Shown piece by piece: positions 9,594-19,292 of a stretch of 64,000 bases of DNA; within the stretch, counting starts at the first letter, position 1; each line of letters opens with the position of its first letter. The notes beneath the pieces are model-generated. The model was not told where the DNA came from, did not search any database, and saw only the letters and a program-made list of their open reading frames with translations. The stretch comes from Polyangiaceae bacterium (GTDB lineage Bacteria > Myxococcota_A > Polyangia > Polyangiales > Polyangiaceae). The position numbers and the translations under genes are program-made. The stretch is from the NCBI GenBank assembly GCA_947475525.1, contig CANJMI010000007.1, positions 179,047 through 243,046 on the forward strand. The letters are read 5' to 3'.

Positions 9594-11365
9594 TCGCTGA
9601 TGAAACACTCGATCGCGCACGCGTGTGGCTCGCCCACGACCCCGAAGCCGTGACACGCACTGAGCTCGCGCAACTGCTGGAGTGCCACTCCGCCGAGCTC
9701 GTCGAGCGTTTCGCCGGACCGTTGAAGTTTGGCACAGCCGGGCTTCGCGGGATCCTCGGAGCCGGTGAGAGCCGCATGAATCGCGCGGTCGTTCGGCGCG
9801 CGACATTTGCCTTCGCCAACTACTTGCTCGCGAACGAACCCGACGCGAAGACTCGGGGCGTAGTCGTCGGCTACGATGGTCGGCACTTCGGGCGCGAGTT
9901 CGCCGAAGACACCGCCGCCGTGCTGATCGCCTGCGGCATCAACGTCCGCCTATCCGAGCGCGTCTGCCCGACGCCGCTCGTCGCGTTCGCGGTCACCGAC
10001 TTCGGCGCCGTGGCAGGCGTGATGGTGACAGCAAGCCACAACCCGCCCGAATACAATGGCTACAAGGCATACGCTCGCAATGGCGCGCAGATAATCGCGC
10101 CCGCCGACACGGGTATCGCCGCGGCGATCGAGGTTGGGCCCCACGCGGACGCCATCGCTCTCGCGGACCTCGCGGCGGCACGGACTGCGGGCTCGCTTAC
10201 AGACCTCGGCGAAGACGTTCGTCGGCGCTACCTCGACGCGGTGGCAGGCCTCTTGAACGTCGGTACCGGAGACCGCTCGTTGTCGATTGTCTACACGCCG
10301 CTGCACGGCGTCGGCCTCGAACTGTGCAGCGCCGCGCTTCGCGAAGCCGGATTCAACAACGTCCACGTCGTGGCGGAGCAGGCCGAGCCCGATGGCGATT
10401 TTCCGACCGTCGCCTTTCCGAATCCCGAGGAAAAAGGGGCGCTCGACCTCGCGCTCGCGCTCGCGCACAGGTCGAAGGCGGACCTGATACTCGCGAACGA
10501 TCCCGACGCCGATCGACTGGCCGCCGTGGTGCGCACGAAGACCGGCGCGTACCACGCCCTCTCGGGCAACGACGTCGGCGTGCTGCTCGGTCATTACCAA
10601 CTCGAGCGTGACGCGCTCACCGGCGCATCGGCTGACGCTTCACTGGGCGACCCATCGCGGCCCACGCGAGGACAGCCCCTCGTCATCACGACGATCGTCT
10701 CCTCGCCCCTCCTCGGGGTCATCGCGCGCGCCCGCGGAGCCGCGTACAACGAGACGCTTACCGGCTTCAAATGGATCGCAAATAAGGCGATGGAACGCGA
10801 AGCGAACGAAGGTGCACGCTTCATTTTCGGGTACGAAGAAGCACTCGGTTACAGCGTCGGTACGGTCGCGCGTGACAAGGACGGCATCGGCGCGGCCGTG
10901 GTCCTCGCGACGCTCGCCGCGGAGCTTCATGCCGAAGGAAAAACGCTGCAAGACGAGCTCGAGCGCATCGGGACAATCTACGGCTCGTTCGTGAGCCATC
11001 AACGTTCACTCGGGTACCCCGGGGCAGAAGGTGCGAAGACAATGGCGGCTCTCATGGCGAAGCTTCGAGCCGCACCACCCGAGACCGTAGCCGGACTCGG
11101 CGTGACGAGCTTGACCGATTGTGCCGCACAAACCCGTCGCGATTCGAACGGCACCAGCACCATCGACCTCCCAAAGAGTGATGTCCTCGTCCTCGAACTC
11201 GACGGCGGACATCGCGTCATTGCGCGCCCGAGCGGCACCGAACCGAAATTGAAGATCTACTTCGACGTGCGGCTTCCGGCGGGGACGCTGTCGGCCGAGA
11301 ATCGCTCACAAGGGCAGTCACTCCTCGCGCGTCTCGAAGCCGACATGGTCGCCTTGATGAGCTAA
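9590..11365 (+). CDS. Phosphohexomutase (phosphoglucomutase/phosphomannomutase family)
   Basis: Alpha-D-phosphohexomutase interconverting 1- and 6-phosphosugars, 591 aa, in the size range of PgcA/Pgm-2-type enzymes. The phosphoserine is S149 in TASHNP; the metal loop is D304-P-D306-A-D308-R; the sugar loop GYEEALGY and the C-terminal phosphate loop RPSGTEPKLKIY are present. FGTAGLRG near the N-terminus is typical of this subgroup. ATG 9590 overlaps the biotin carboxylase stop by 4 nt and has AGGA just upstream. Glucose, mannose or ribose/deoxyribose phosphate could be the substrate; deoxyribose-phosphate mutase activity occurs in this subgroup, which may be relevant to the microcompartment locus but is speculative. 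Confidence 0.92.
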   Translation: MIADETLDRARVWLAHDPEAVTRTELAQLLECHSAELVERFAGPLKFGTAGLRGILGAGESRMNRAVVRRATFAFANYLLANEPDAKTRGVVVGYDGRHFGREFAEDTAAVLIACGINVRLSERVCPTPLVAFAVTDFGAVAGVMVTASHNPPEYNGYKAYARNGAQIIAPADTGIAAAIEVGPHADAIALADLAAARTAGSLTDLGEDVRRRYLDAVAGLLNVGTGDRSLSIVYTPLHGVGLELCSAALREAGFNNVHVVAEQAEPDGDFPTVAFPNPEEKGALDLALALAHRSKADLILANDPDADRLAAVVRTKTGAYHALSGNDVGVLLGHYQLERDALTGASADASLGDPSRPTRGQPLVITTIVSSPLLGVIARARGAAYNETLTGFKWIANKAMEREANEGARFIFGYEEALGYSVGTVARDKDGIGAAVVLATLAAELHAEGKTLQDELERIGTIYGSFVSHQRSLGYPGAEGAKTMAALMAKLRAAPPETVAGLGVTSLTDCAAQTRRDSNGTSTIDLPKSDVLVLELDGGHRVIARPSGTEPKLKIYFDVRLPAGTLSAENRSQGQSLLARLEADMVALMS

Positions 11366-11400
11366 CGATCGCGGAGCCGCAGACGAGGCTCGGTCGCTCG

Positions 11401-12342
11401 CTACGCCGGTTTCAAGTCGACTTGCTCGACGCCGGGCACCACGCCACCCAAGAAGCGCGAGGCCACCGACTCGAAGCTCTTCGGCTTGTCGGTGACGAGC
11501 AACTGGAGCGTACCGGGTTCGCTGCGAGTCGTGCGCATGCCACGCGTCGTGAGGAACTCCTCGAACTCGACAGCCGTCTGCTGCGCGCTGTCGACCACCG
11601 GAATGCCGCGTCCCCCGAGCTCGCGAATTTCGCGCTCGATGAGGTCGCGAAAGAGTGGAAAGTGAGTGCAGCCGAGGACGACGCAGCCAACCTTTGCCGA
11701 GCGGGGCAATCCGAAGCCTTCGACCTCTTCAGGAGCGAAAAAAGCGGAGAGGTATTTCCGCACGACGAGACGCGGAACCTCGCCTTCCGTCCAACCTTCT
11801 TCGGCAAGCGCAACGAGCAACGGCGCCGCCTGGCCGAGCACCTCGCTGCGACTCGAACACGAGGCCACTGCGCGGGTGTACGCCCCCGAGGAGATGGTAC
11901 CGAGCGTCCCGAGCACGCCGACCGGTGCCTCACCAGCCGCACGGGTTGCGGCACGCGCGCCGGGAAGGATGACGCCCGTCACCGGGAGATCGAGTTCGGC
12001 TCGCAGCCGGTCGAGCGCCACCGCACTCACCGTGTTGCATGCGACCACGATCGCCTTCACGCCCCGGTCGGCGAGCTCACGTGCGCAGCCAAGCGCATAG
12101 CGGATGATCGTCTCGGGTGAGCGCGTCCCATACGGAACCCGCGCATTGTCGCCAAGGTAGATGATGTCTTCATTCGGCAAGCGCTCGCGCAGGGCCCGAA
12201 CGACCGTCAGACCGCCGAGCCCCGAGTCGAATACGCCGAGCGGCGCATCGACGCCCACGCGCTCGAGCACGGCTGCGGCGGACGTCGCTCCTTCGACGAT
12301 CACGTGGCCACCGGACACACTTTCACGAGGCGAAGGATACAT
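11401..12342 (-). CDS. murI: Glutamate racemase
   Basis: Cofactor-independent racemase supplying D-glutamate for peptidoglycan. Both catalytic cysteines are visible: C102 in VACNTVSA and C225 in LGCTHFPLF. The N-terminal GVFDSGLGGLTV and GDNARVPYG motifs are canonical. 313 aa, with about 34 residues before the conserved core; ATG 12342 has GGGAAGAG upstream. Only 42 bp separate it from the divergent TssB-TssC-like fusion gene, so the two probably share a promoter region. Confidence 0.95.
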   Translation of the reverse strand: MYPSPRESVSGGHVIVEGATSAAAVLERVGVDAPLGVFDSGLGGLTVVRALRERLPNEDIIYLGDNARVPYGTRSPETIIRYALGCARELADRGVKAIVVACNTVSAVALDRLRAELDLPVTGVILPGARAATRAAGEAPVGVLGTLGTISSGAYTRAVASCSSRSEVLGQAAPLLVALAEEGWTEGEVPRLVVRKYLSAFFAPEEVEGFGLPRSAKVGCVVLGCTHFPLFRDLIEREIRELGGRGIPVVDSAQQTAVEFEEFLTTRGMRTTRSEPGTLQLLVTDKPKSFESVASRFLGGVVPGVEQVDLKPA

Positions 12343-12384
12343 GACTCTTCCCGCCGGACTCGCTCAATCCTATCCTCCACCACC

Positions 12385-14271
12385 GTGAGCGACGACGACG
12401 ACAAGGGCGGTTTCGTATTCGGCGGCATCGGGTTCGGCAGCGGGCCGCAACGCCCCCCGCACAACCCCATCGAAGTCGACGGTGTCGTCCTCCCGATGCG
12501 GCTGCTCGTGCTCGGTGACTTCGTCGGCCGAGGTGAATTCAACGCCGGCATCAACCCGCCCGAGCACCCCGTCACCGTCCAGGCCGCAGAGCTCGCGCCG
12601 CTCTTCGCAAGCCTCGCGCCCCGCCTCTCGCTCGAGATCGAGAGCGTCATGCATGAAGGCGCAAAGGCCCGCGTGGACGTGGTGCTTTCGTCGATGTTGA
12701 GCTTTCGCCCCGACGCCCTCTGCCAGAATGTTTCCGTCCTGCGCTCGCTCGTCGACGGCAAGAAGGTGCTCGAGCGGCTTCGCGACGGCAGCCTCAACGT
12801 CGACGCGGCGGCAACGGAGCTCGCCCGTCTCTGGCAAGGCTCGCCGATGCTCGCGCGTGTGCTCGGCGGCGTCGAACTCTCGGCTCGACCGCAGGCGTTC
12901 ACTGGGGCCGTGGCTACACCTTCGCAGAGCGACGACGCCGCGGACCGAATTCTCGACATGCTCGATCTTGGGTCCGAGCCGGCCCAAGATTCCGAAGCGC
13001 CGACGCGCGTCGTGACAGGCTCCCGCGGCGGCAGGTTCGACTCGTTCCTCGCGACCGTCGCACACAGTGGCAAATCGGCTCCGGGAGCGCGCCCCGACGA
13101 AGGCATCCGCATCATCGAACAGGCCCTCGGGATGCAGCTCGCCGCAATTGTCCAACACCCCGAGTTCCGTCGCCTCGAAGAAGCATGGCGGGGACTCGCT
13201 TTTCTCGTCGGTCGCATGCCCAAGAGTGGCGTCCGCCTCGACGTCCTGTCGTGCCGCACCGGCGATGCTCCGAGCGCGCTGCGCCTTATCGCGAGCGCAG
13301 GCATCGGCATCACGCCGCCTGTCACACTCGCGGTCGTCGATGGCGTCGTTGGGAGGGACGCAGCCTCCCTCCTCTGGCTACGTGAGCTCGCCGAAGCCGC
13401 ACAGGAGAACGCCGTCGTCGCGCTCACCAACGCATCGCCCGCGTTGTTCGGTGCCGAACTCGCGGAGCTCGATCGCCTCGACAACCCGCAGGGACTCTTC
13501 GACGCACCCGCACGTGCCCCATGGCGCGCCGAGGCGCACCGACCCGCGGCATTGTGGGTGAGCCTCGCGTTGAACCGAATCCTCGTCCGCACCGCCTATG
13601 ACACGAAGTCCTCACGCGTCCGAGACGCCGCGGTCGCCGAGCTGCCAGCCGGCGAAGATGCCGTGGTGTGGATGCAACCCGCTTGGGTCGTCGCGTCACT
13701 CGCCGCCAAGAGTCACGCACGGTACGAGTGGCCCTGCGGCATCACCGGCGCCCGCGATGGCGGCCTCGTCGACAACCTGCCAGTTCGCGAAGTCACCCTC
13801 TCGAACGGCGAGCGCATCGCCATGCCCACCGAAGCTTTTCTATCGACCGAAACCCAGCGCGCACTCGGCCGCATCGGTCTGCTCGCGCTCGCATCTCAGC
13901 CGAATAGCGACAGCGCTTACCTCATGAGCGCCGCCACCGCGTACGTGCCCCCGCCCAAACGGACCTACGACGGCGGGGCCGACGACTTCGATCAACGCCT
14001 GCCGCAGGCCTCACTCAACGACCAGCTTTTCGTCGCGCGCCTCGCTCAGCAACTCGAGTGGCTTGGCCAGCGCATCGTCCGCGACGGACACTCGAACGAC
14101 GCGAAAAAGCACATCGAGGCCGGTCTCGCCGAACTCTTCCGCAACGCCCCGCCATCGGGTCCCGAGATCGATCTCCAACTCGCCGATGACTCCGCCACGG
14201 TCACGATTCGCCCGCGTCGTTTTCTCGGCGTCACTCTCGAAGAAGTCTCGCTGCGCGTTCCACTGCGCTAA
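12385..14271 (+). CDS. TssB-TssC-like fused T6SS sheath protein
   Basis: 628 aa protein whose N-terminal part resembles the small T6SS sheath subunit TssB (LPMRLLVLGDFVGRGE here; LPLKMLMMGDFTQRPD in the true TssB at 15897-16391) and whose remainder, from about residue 230, resembles TssC (RRLEEAWRGLAFLV versus QALESAWRGLKFVI; LNRILVRTAYD versus MPRFLLRLPYG). An Ala/Ser/Asp-rich linker joins the halves. Complete separate tssB and tssC genes lie next door on the opposite strand, so this is an additional sheath-like protein. GTG 12385 is chosen because an upstream ATG (12304) would overlap murI. It could cap, regulate or form an alternative sheath; none of this is known. Convergent with tssC. 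Confidence 0.78.
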   Translation: MSDDDDKGGFVFGGIGFGSGPQRPPHNPIEVDGVVLPMRLLVLGDFVGRGEFNAGINPPEHPVTVQAAELAPLFASLAPRLSLEIESVMHEGAKARVDVVLSSMLSFRPDALCQNVSVLRSLVDGKKVLERLRDGSLNVDAAATELARLWQGSPMLARVLGGVELSARPQAFTGAVATPSQSDDAADRILDMLDLGSEPAQDSEAPTRVVTGSRGGRFDSFLATVAHSGKSAPGARPDEGIRIIEQALGMQLAAIVQHPEFRRLEEAWRGLAFLVGRMPKSGVRLDVLSCRTGDAPSALRLIASAGIGITPPVTLAVVDGVVGRDAASLLWLRELAEAAQENAVVALTNASPALFGAELAELDRLDNPQGLFDAPARAPWRAEAHRPAALWVSLALNRILVRTAYDTKSSRVRDAAVAELPAGEDAVVWMQPAWVVASLAAKSHARYEWPCGITGARDGGLVDNLPVREVTLSNGERIAMPTEAFLSTETQRALGRIGLLALASQPNSDSAYLMSAATAYVPPPKRTYDGGADDFDQRLPQASLNDQLFVARLAQQLEWLGQRIVRDGHSNDAKKHIEAGLAELFRNAPPSGPEIDLQLADDSATVTIRPRRFLGVTLEEVSLRVPLR

Positions 14272-14338
14272 GACTTTGGCTCGTGCGCCACAATGGGGGC
14301 GCGCACAAAAGCCACAAAAGAGGCTACAAAAGAAGCAA

Positions 14339-14363
14339 GGCCCGGTGGGTTGACCACCGAGCC
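14339..14363 (-). terminator. Probable intrinsic terminator after tssC
   Basis: A 10-bp stem with one mismatch (GGCCCGGTGG / CCACCGAGCC, loop GTTGA). Read on the minus strand it is followed by TTGCTTCTTTTGT, a U-rich run, as expected for termination of the tssA-tssB-tssC transcript. A second perfect 7-bp hairpin (14381-14402) lies between it and the tssC stop. Confidence 0.6.
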
Positions 14364-14415
14364 TCATCTCAAACCGTAGTCCGCGTGGCGATTGTCACGC
14401 GGACGCGCGGTGCGC

Positions 14416-15900
14416 TCATTCCTTGTCGAGTTTGCCGACGAGACCGAGCGTGAAGGACGCGCCCATGTACTTGAAGTGCGGACGCACCTTCATGTCGACC
14501 TTGTACCAGCCCGCGTTGCCGGGGATGTCCTCGACCGAGATTTGGGCATTACGGAGCGGACGACGACCGCGAACGGCCGGCGACACGACATCCTGATCGG
14601 CGACGTACTGGCCAATCCATTTGTTGAGCTCACGCTCGAGGTCGGCGCGCTCCTTCCAGCTACCGATCTGCTCGCGCTGCAGCACCTTGATGTAGTGCGC
14701 GAGGCGGCAGGTGATGAACAGGTACGGCAGTTGAGTGCCGAGCCGATAGTTCAACTCGGCGTCGCGCCCCTCGGCACTCTGACCGAAGCTCTTCGCCTTT
14801 TGCGCGCTGTTCGCAGAGAAGAAGCACGCGTTGTCCGAATCCTTGCGGAAGGTGAGGCCGATGAAGCCCTCTTCGCTGAGCTCGTACTCGCGGCGCTCCG
14901 TCAGCAGCACCTCGGTCGGGATCTTCGTCTGGATCTCGCCCATGGCCTCGTATTGATGCAGAGGCAGATCTTCGACCGTGCCGCCCGCTTGGGGACCGAT
15001 GATGTTCGGGCACCAACGGTATTGGGCGAAGCTGTCCGCAACACGCGTCGCGAATGCGAACGCCGAGTTGCCCCAGAGGTACTTCTGGTGCTTCCCGATC
15101 ACGCTCTCGTCGTAGTTGAACGCCTTGACCGGGCGGGTGTTCTGCCCGTACGGCAAACGGAGGAGGAAGCGTGGCATCGCCAAGCCGACGTAACGCGCGT
15201 CTTCGCTTTCGCGGAACGCCTGCCACTTCGTGTACTGCGGGCCCTCGAAGGTCGCCTTGAGGTCCTTCATGTTGGCCAGGTCAGTGTAGCTGTCGAGGCC
15301 GAAGAACTGCGGCCCTGCCGACGAGATGAACGGCGCGTGGGCCATTGCAGCCACCGCCGCGCAATTCTGCAGCAGCGCGATGTCCTGAGGACCGGGTCCG
15401 AAGTCGTAATTGCCGACGAGCAGGCCGTAAGGCTTGCCACCGAACTGACCGAACTCAGCGGAGTACACGAGCCGGTAGAGGCCGCTCTTCGGGATCTCGG
15501 GCGAGTCCTCGAAGTCCATGAGAAGGTCTTCCTTCGAGATGTTCACCATCTCGACCTTGACGTTCTCGCGGAAATTCACGCGATCGATGACGAACTTCAG
15601 TCCGCGCCAAGCACTCTCTAGCGCCTGGAACTGCGGCTCGTGAAGGATCTCGTCAATCTGTCGCGAGAGCTTCTGGTCGATCTCGGCAATCATCGCGTCG
15701 ACGAGCGCCTTGTCGACCTTCTCGCCCTCGCGCTTGGGCTGAATCAGCTCGGCGATGAACGCATGAACGCCCGCCTTCGCGATCTCGTAGCCCTCGTTCC
15801 CGGGGCCCATTTTCGCCTCGGAGAGAATCTCGTCGAGCAACGACTCGCCCTCAAGCGTCTGCGATGCTCCTTCGGTCTGCGACTGCTGAGACATATTCAC
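14416..15900 (-). CDS. tssC: T6SS contractile sheath large subunit TssC
   Basis: Large subunit of the contractile sheath that assembles with TssB around the Hcp tube and contracts to eject it. 494 aa, the usual length for TssC/VipB. Recognised by ALESAWRGLKFVIDRV, GGKPYGLLVGNYDFGP, PRFLLRLPYG, FAQYRWCPNIIGPQAGG and the Gly-rich C-terminal end. GTG 15900 overlaps the tssB stop (GTGA) and has AAGGA 6 nt upstream; ATG 15894 is an alternative two codons in. Translational coupling with tssB fits the fixed pairing of the two proteins in the sheath. Confidence 0.96.
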   Translation of the reverse strand: MNMSQQSQTEGASQTLEGESLLDEILSEAKMGPGNEGYEIAKAGVHAFIAELIQPKREGEKVDKALVDAMIAEIDQKLSRQIDEILHEPQFQALESAWRGLKFVIDRVNFRENVKVEMVNISKEDLLMDFEDSPEIPKSGLYRLVYSAEFGQFGGKPYGLLVGNYDFGPGPQDIALLQNCAAVAAMAHAPFISSAGPQFFGLDSYTDLANMKDLKATFEGPQYTKWQAFRESEDARYVGLAMPRFLLRLPYGQNTRPVKAFNYDESVIGKHQKYLWGNSAFAFATRVADSFAQYRWCPNIIGPQAGGTVEDLPLHQYEAMGEIQTKIPTEVLLTERREYELSEEGFIGLTFRKDSDNACFFSANSAQKAKSFGQSAEGRDAELNYRLGTQLPYLFITCRLAHYIKVLQREQIGSWKERADLERELNKWIGQYVADQDVVSPAVRGRRPLRNAQISVEDIPGNAGWYKVDMKVRPHFKYMGASFTLGLVGKLDKE

Positions 15901-16391
15901 TCACCATCCTTTTTCAGGCCGAGTTCATTGACGATGCGATTGCGCGAAGCAGGATCGCCGAGAATATTTTGAATCTTGTTGCGGAAGGCCTTCTCGTTGC
16001 CGAGCGGTCCCTTCAGCGCCGTGAGTGCAGCGCGCAGATCGAGGAGCTTCTTCAGCTCGGGGACCTGATTCGCGATCGCCTCGGGCTCCATGTCGGAGAG
16101 ACGGCGGAAGCGAAGGTTGACGTTGAGCTCTTCGCCTTCCTTCTCGCTGAGCTTGTCGGGAACCTTGAAGTTGAGGCTGAGCTTCTGCTCGGCCATCACC
16201 TTCGAGAAGTTGTCTTTATCGACGTTGATTGGCTTGCGGTCTTCCAGCGGCCGCGGGTCCGGGCGCTGCGTGAAGTCGCCCATCATCAACATCTTGAGAG
16301 GAAGCTCGACCTCCTCCTGCGCGTCTCCGGTTGCCGGCTTGTAGACGATATTGACGCGCTCTTTCGGAGCGACTGATCCTTCTTTACCCAT
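15897..16391 (-). CDS. tssB: T6SS contractile sheath small subunit TssB
   Basis: Small sheath subunit (VipA/ImpB), 164 aa, the usual size. Motifs include VNIVYKPATGDAQEEVELPLKML, whose core is LPLKMLMMGDFTQ, the FRRLSDMEPEAI helix and the ELKKLLDLRAALTALKGPLGN segment. ATG 16391 has a purine-rich GGAGGGAGAG about 10 nt upstream; the open frame continues further but without family similarity. A 231-bp gap separates it from tssA upstream, which may hold a promoter, although none could be defined with confidence. Confidence 0.95.
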   Translation of the reverse strand: MGKEGSVAPKERVNIVYKPATGDAQEEVELPLKMLMMGDFTQRPDPRPLEDRKPINVDKDNFSKVMAEQKLSLNFKVPDKLSEKEGEELNVNLRFRRLSDMEPEAIANQVPELKKLLDLRAALTALKGPLGNEKAFRNKIQNILGDPASRNRIVNELGLKKDGE

Positions 16392-16622
16392 CTCTGCGGA
16401 CTCTCCCTCCCCCTTAAAAAAGTGGTTCGACGCTGCAGCCCTAGCGGTCGTGGAGACTGCAGCCGTCGCGGGGGAGCGCCAGCATAACGAATATTGCCTG
16501 GGGTGCGAGCGCGAAGTTCTCTCGCCGGCTCTTAATGGGCGCGCCCCACCGCAACCATCGGCCCGCCGCGTCCGCATTCTTCAGCGAGAGCCTCGGCGCC
16601 CGGGGCGGCGGCCGGCGAAACG

Positions 16623-18281
16623 TCATCCCTTTTTCGGGGCAAGCTTGAGGGCGGTGGCCGCGTCGAGTTGGCACAGCCGTTCGAAGGTCGCATCTTCCGC
16701 CGCCTTCGCATCGGGAGTGACCACCGGACCGGCGTTCAAACCACGGTGCGCCGTATAAAGCGCGGCGTAGACGTCCGCCGCTAAGCGAGGATCCCACGCC
16801 TCCAGGTCGTGCTTTTGGATGACCTCAGTTAGGCCGTTGAGTTGACTACGAGCGATCTCGAGCTGTCCCGCTCCAAGGCAGAGCTGCGCTATCGCGAGCC
16901 TTCCTCGAAACCGCTCCGTTGGCGTCGGCGCCGTGTCGGTCGCGCCCGTCACGACCATCAAGGCCTTGCCGAGGTCACCCTTCATCGCGTGATCCCTGGC
17001 CTCCTTTAGCGGCTCGTCCAGAACGCTCGGGGCGGCGCCGGTTGCACCACTGTCGCCAGCGAGAATCGGCTTCACTTCATTTTCGATCCACATCTGCGTC
17101 TGGGCGTCGGCGAAAGGCGTGCCGTCCGAGAATTTCATCGTGGGCAGCGTGGGCACCCTCTTCAACATCAAGGCGAGCTGCATCAAAAGTTCCTCTTTCG
17201 ACTTGAGGAACAGGGCCCCTAGGGCGGACATCGACGTCGCGACGAAGCGCTGTGGGTCGAGCCAAAGAATGAACGTGGCACCGTGCGTGTCCGCCTCGTT
17301 CAGCAGGGTGAGCCAATCGGTGGAGGCCGCGAGCGAGTCGAGGCGAGTCTTGATGTGAGCGCCCGGCGGCGGCACGAGGGTCTTGCCATCGGTGACGAGC
17401 GGCGCCTGGGTGAGCTCGAGCCACATACCGAATCGGCTGAGCCTGTAGGCGACGGGATTCTCGGGCTTCTCCGTCCGCATGAGCTGCCCCATCTTTCCAA
17501 GCAAACGCGTCGTCGGCTCGAGCGCGCGTCGCGCATCCTCGGCAGTTCCGACGCTTGCGGCGCTCGCTCCACCCCCGGCTGGCGCGGTCGCCGCTGCGGG
17601 CGCGTGAACCACAGCCGCGACCGGTGGAGCCGCATGCGGTGGGGCAGTCGCTTCGGTTGCGGCGGGCTCGCCCGTGGCTGGGGCGGCGGGCTTCGGCGGC
17701 GGGGCTTTCGGGGCTTCTTTCGGCAACGAGCGAGACAAGGTGCGGATGCCCTCGCGCAATTTGCTCATCCCGGGAAAATGCTCGGCGAACCGCTCGCGGC
17801 TGAGCGTGTCGAGCGCCGTGCTCTGCTCTTCGATGCACTTCACGAGCGCGGCGTCACTCGCCTTGAGCTTGATGGCGCCGACAACTTCGCCCGACTGATC
17901 GCTCATCCAACCGACCATGCCCGCACGCGCTCGGAGACGATTCAACGGCGGGAACATCGTGTCCCAGTACCGCGTCATCAGCTCACGAACGAGCACCAGA
18001 CCGTCGAGCAGCGCCGTCAGCTCGCCCGCGCGCATTTTGGTGCACGCGAGGTAGCACGCAATACGAAAGTCCTTCGATTTCTCGAGCAGAAGCTCCTCGC
18101 TGAGAGAAGCGACGGTGCCCCAGTTGCAATGGTCGCCCGTGATTGAGCTCAGCTTGTCGACCTCGAGCTTTACTTGCTCGAATTTTTCGTCGTAACTGAC
18201 ATCGGCACCGGCACCGCCATCGATCGGCGCGAGGAGGTCTTCGATGCGGACGAGGGATTCTTTCAGGAGCTCTTCGGACAT
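16623..18281 (-). CDS. tssA: T6SS protein TssA (ImpA-N domain)
   Basis: TssA nucleates the T6SS baseplate and helps prime or stabilise the growing sheath. 552 aa. The ImpA-N domain occupies about residues 1-180 (LLAPIDGGAGADVSYDEKFEQVK, CNWGTVASLSEELLLEKSKDFRIACYL and YWDTMFPPLNRLRARAGMVGWM shortened here to their cores PIDGGAG, DFRIACYL and LRARAGMVGWM). A Pro/Ala-rich linker (about 190-245) leads to a C-terminal alpha-helical domain with repeated Ala/Leu helices (REARD-like and LAIAQLCLGAGQLEIA). Start ATG 18281. It lies 60 bp downstream of tagF in a minus-strand run tssM-tagF-tssA-tssB-tssC. Confidence 0.9.
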   Translation of the reverse strand: MSEELLKESLVRIEDLLAPIDGGAGADVSYDEKFEQVKLEVDKLSSITGDHCNWGTVASLSEELLLEKSKDFRIACYLACTKMRAGELTALLDGLVLVRELMTRYWDTMFPPLNRLRARAGMVGWMSDQSGEVVGAIKLKASDAALVKCIEEQSTALDTLSRERFAEHFPGMSKLREGIRTLSRSLPKEAPKAPPPKPAAPATGEPAATEATAPPHAAPPVAAVVHAPAAATAPAGGGASAASVGTAEDARRALEPTTRLLGKMGQLMRTEKPENPVAYRLSRFGMWLELTQAPLVTDGKTLVPPPGAHIKTRLDSLAASTDWLTLLNEADTHGATFILWLDPQRFVATSMSALGALFLKSKEELLMQLALMLKRVPTLPTMKFSDGTPFADAQTQMWIENEVKPILAGDSGATGAAPSVLDEPLKEARDHAMKGDLGKALMVVTGATDTAPTPTERFRGRLAIAQLCLGAGQLEIARSQLNGLTEVIQKHDLEAWDPRLAADVYAALYTAHRGLNAGPVVTPDAKAAEDATFERLCQLDAATALKLAPKKG

Positions 18282-18341
18282 TGGCGCCGGATGCTACACC
18301 AAAGTGCATCCAGGTCGATGCGAAGCGCTCGCCGTCGGTCC

Positions 18342-19292
18342 TCAGACGGAAGCGAGAAACGAGCCTATCGTCGCGTCGAGATTCTCAACGGCGGCTGCGA
18401 GCTTGGGTCCAAGCTTCTCGCGCGCAGAGGCCTCATCAACGACCAATGGTTGCAGCAGGTCGGTGATGTGATCACCCGCGGGTCCGTCGGCGATCATCGC
18501 GCGCAACGTCCCGACATGCGGCGGTCCGAGATGCAGCAACACCTCGCGCTGAGGCGTCCAATACGCGTTGACCACCGTGCGTTGCCACTTCGCAATCCGA
18601 AGGGTCAAATCCGTCCATGCAGCCACACCGAATGCGTCCGCTGCAGCCAGTGGAAAACGAATCGCGAGGCTGGTCTGAGGCCGCTCTTGCCCACGAAAAT
18701 AGTCGACCGACGCGTGGACCATGTGCAGGGCTGCGAAGCGCGACTCGGCCGTCCCAAAAGTCGCATCCCATAACGCACGCATCGAATTTTGCTGCAGCCA
18801 CGCGTGGTACTGAGCCTGCGCGGCCTCGGGCGAATCCAAGGCCATCAGCGGCAGCTCTTGCACGCGCGCTAGAAACTGATCGACCGGCATCCCTCGCCCG
18901 TTTTGAACCAGATCGTAGGCGGCCTGCAAGAACGGCCAAACCGCGATCGGCAACGCCGCGCCGACACCAAGCATCTGCTCGTAATCGTACGATGTCGCCA
19001 CCACCATCGGATAGTGGCGGCCGGCGCTGTCACCACTCGCGGCCCACACGCCCACCATGCCGCGCTCCGGTTCGGCGGTCCCATCGCCATCGTCGCCGCG
19101 GTAGATGAAGAGCCCGACCGAACCCTGGTACGCAGGCAAAAACCCCTCATCGAGGGTCTGCTTCGCCAGGTTCACGGCTCCCTGGAGCCACCGATCGAAG
19201 CCCTGACTTTCGGCTCCCATCGCGTTGTGACGAATGAAATCGCCAGTCGCCGGCAGCTTCCCGTAACAGGTAACCGCAGGCGGCTGAGCCAT
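18342..19292 (-). CDS. tagF: T6SS-associated regulator TagF
   Basis: TagF (ImpM/SciT domain), which represses T6SS activity post-translationally in species where it has been studied, often with an FHA protein. Recognised by CYGKLPATGDFIRHNA at the N-terminus (core YGKLPATGDF), GVWAASGDSAGRHYPM in the middle and FGTAESRFAALHM. 316 aa from ATG 19292; an ATG at 19313 adds seven Arg-rich residues and is equally possible. The usual ImpM domain is about 130 residues, so the C-terminal half (from about 170) is extra and unassigned. It sits between tssM and tssA. Confidence 0.85.
   Translation of the reverse strand: MAQPPAVTCYGKLPATGDFIRHNAMGAESQGFDRWLQGAVNLAKQTLDEGFLPAYQGSVGLFIYRGDDGDGTAEPERGMVGVWAASGDSAGRHYPMVVATSYDYEQMLGVGAALPIAVWPFLQAAYDLVQNGRGMPVDQFLARVQELPLMALDSPEAAQAQYHAWLQQNSMRALWDATFGTAESRFAALHMVHASVDYFRGQERPQTSLAIRFPLAAADAFGVAAWTDLTLRIAKWQRTVVNAYWTPQREVLLHLGPPHVGTLRAMIADGPAGDHITDLLQPLVVDEASAREKLGPKLAAAVENLDATIGSFLASV

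Noticed and set aside
14392..15621. Long open frame of 409 codons opposite tssC
   Set aside because: It is antisense to a canonical TssC. Long shadow frames are expected in GC-rich DNA; the translation is Arg/Leu/Val-rich with no domain or export signal.
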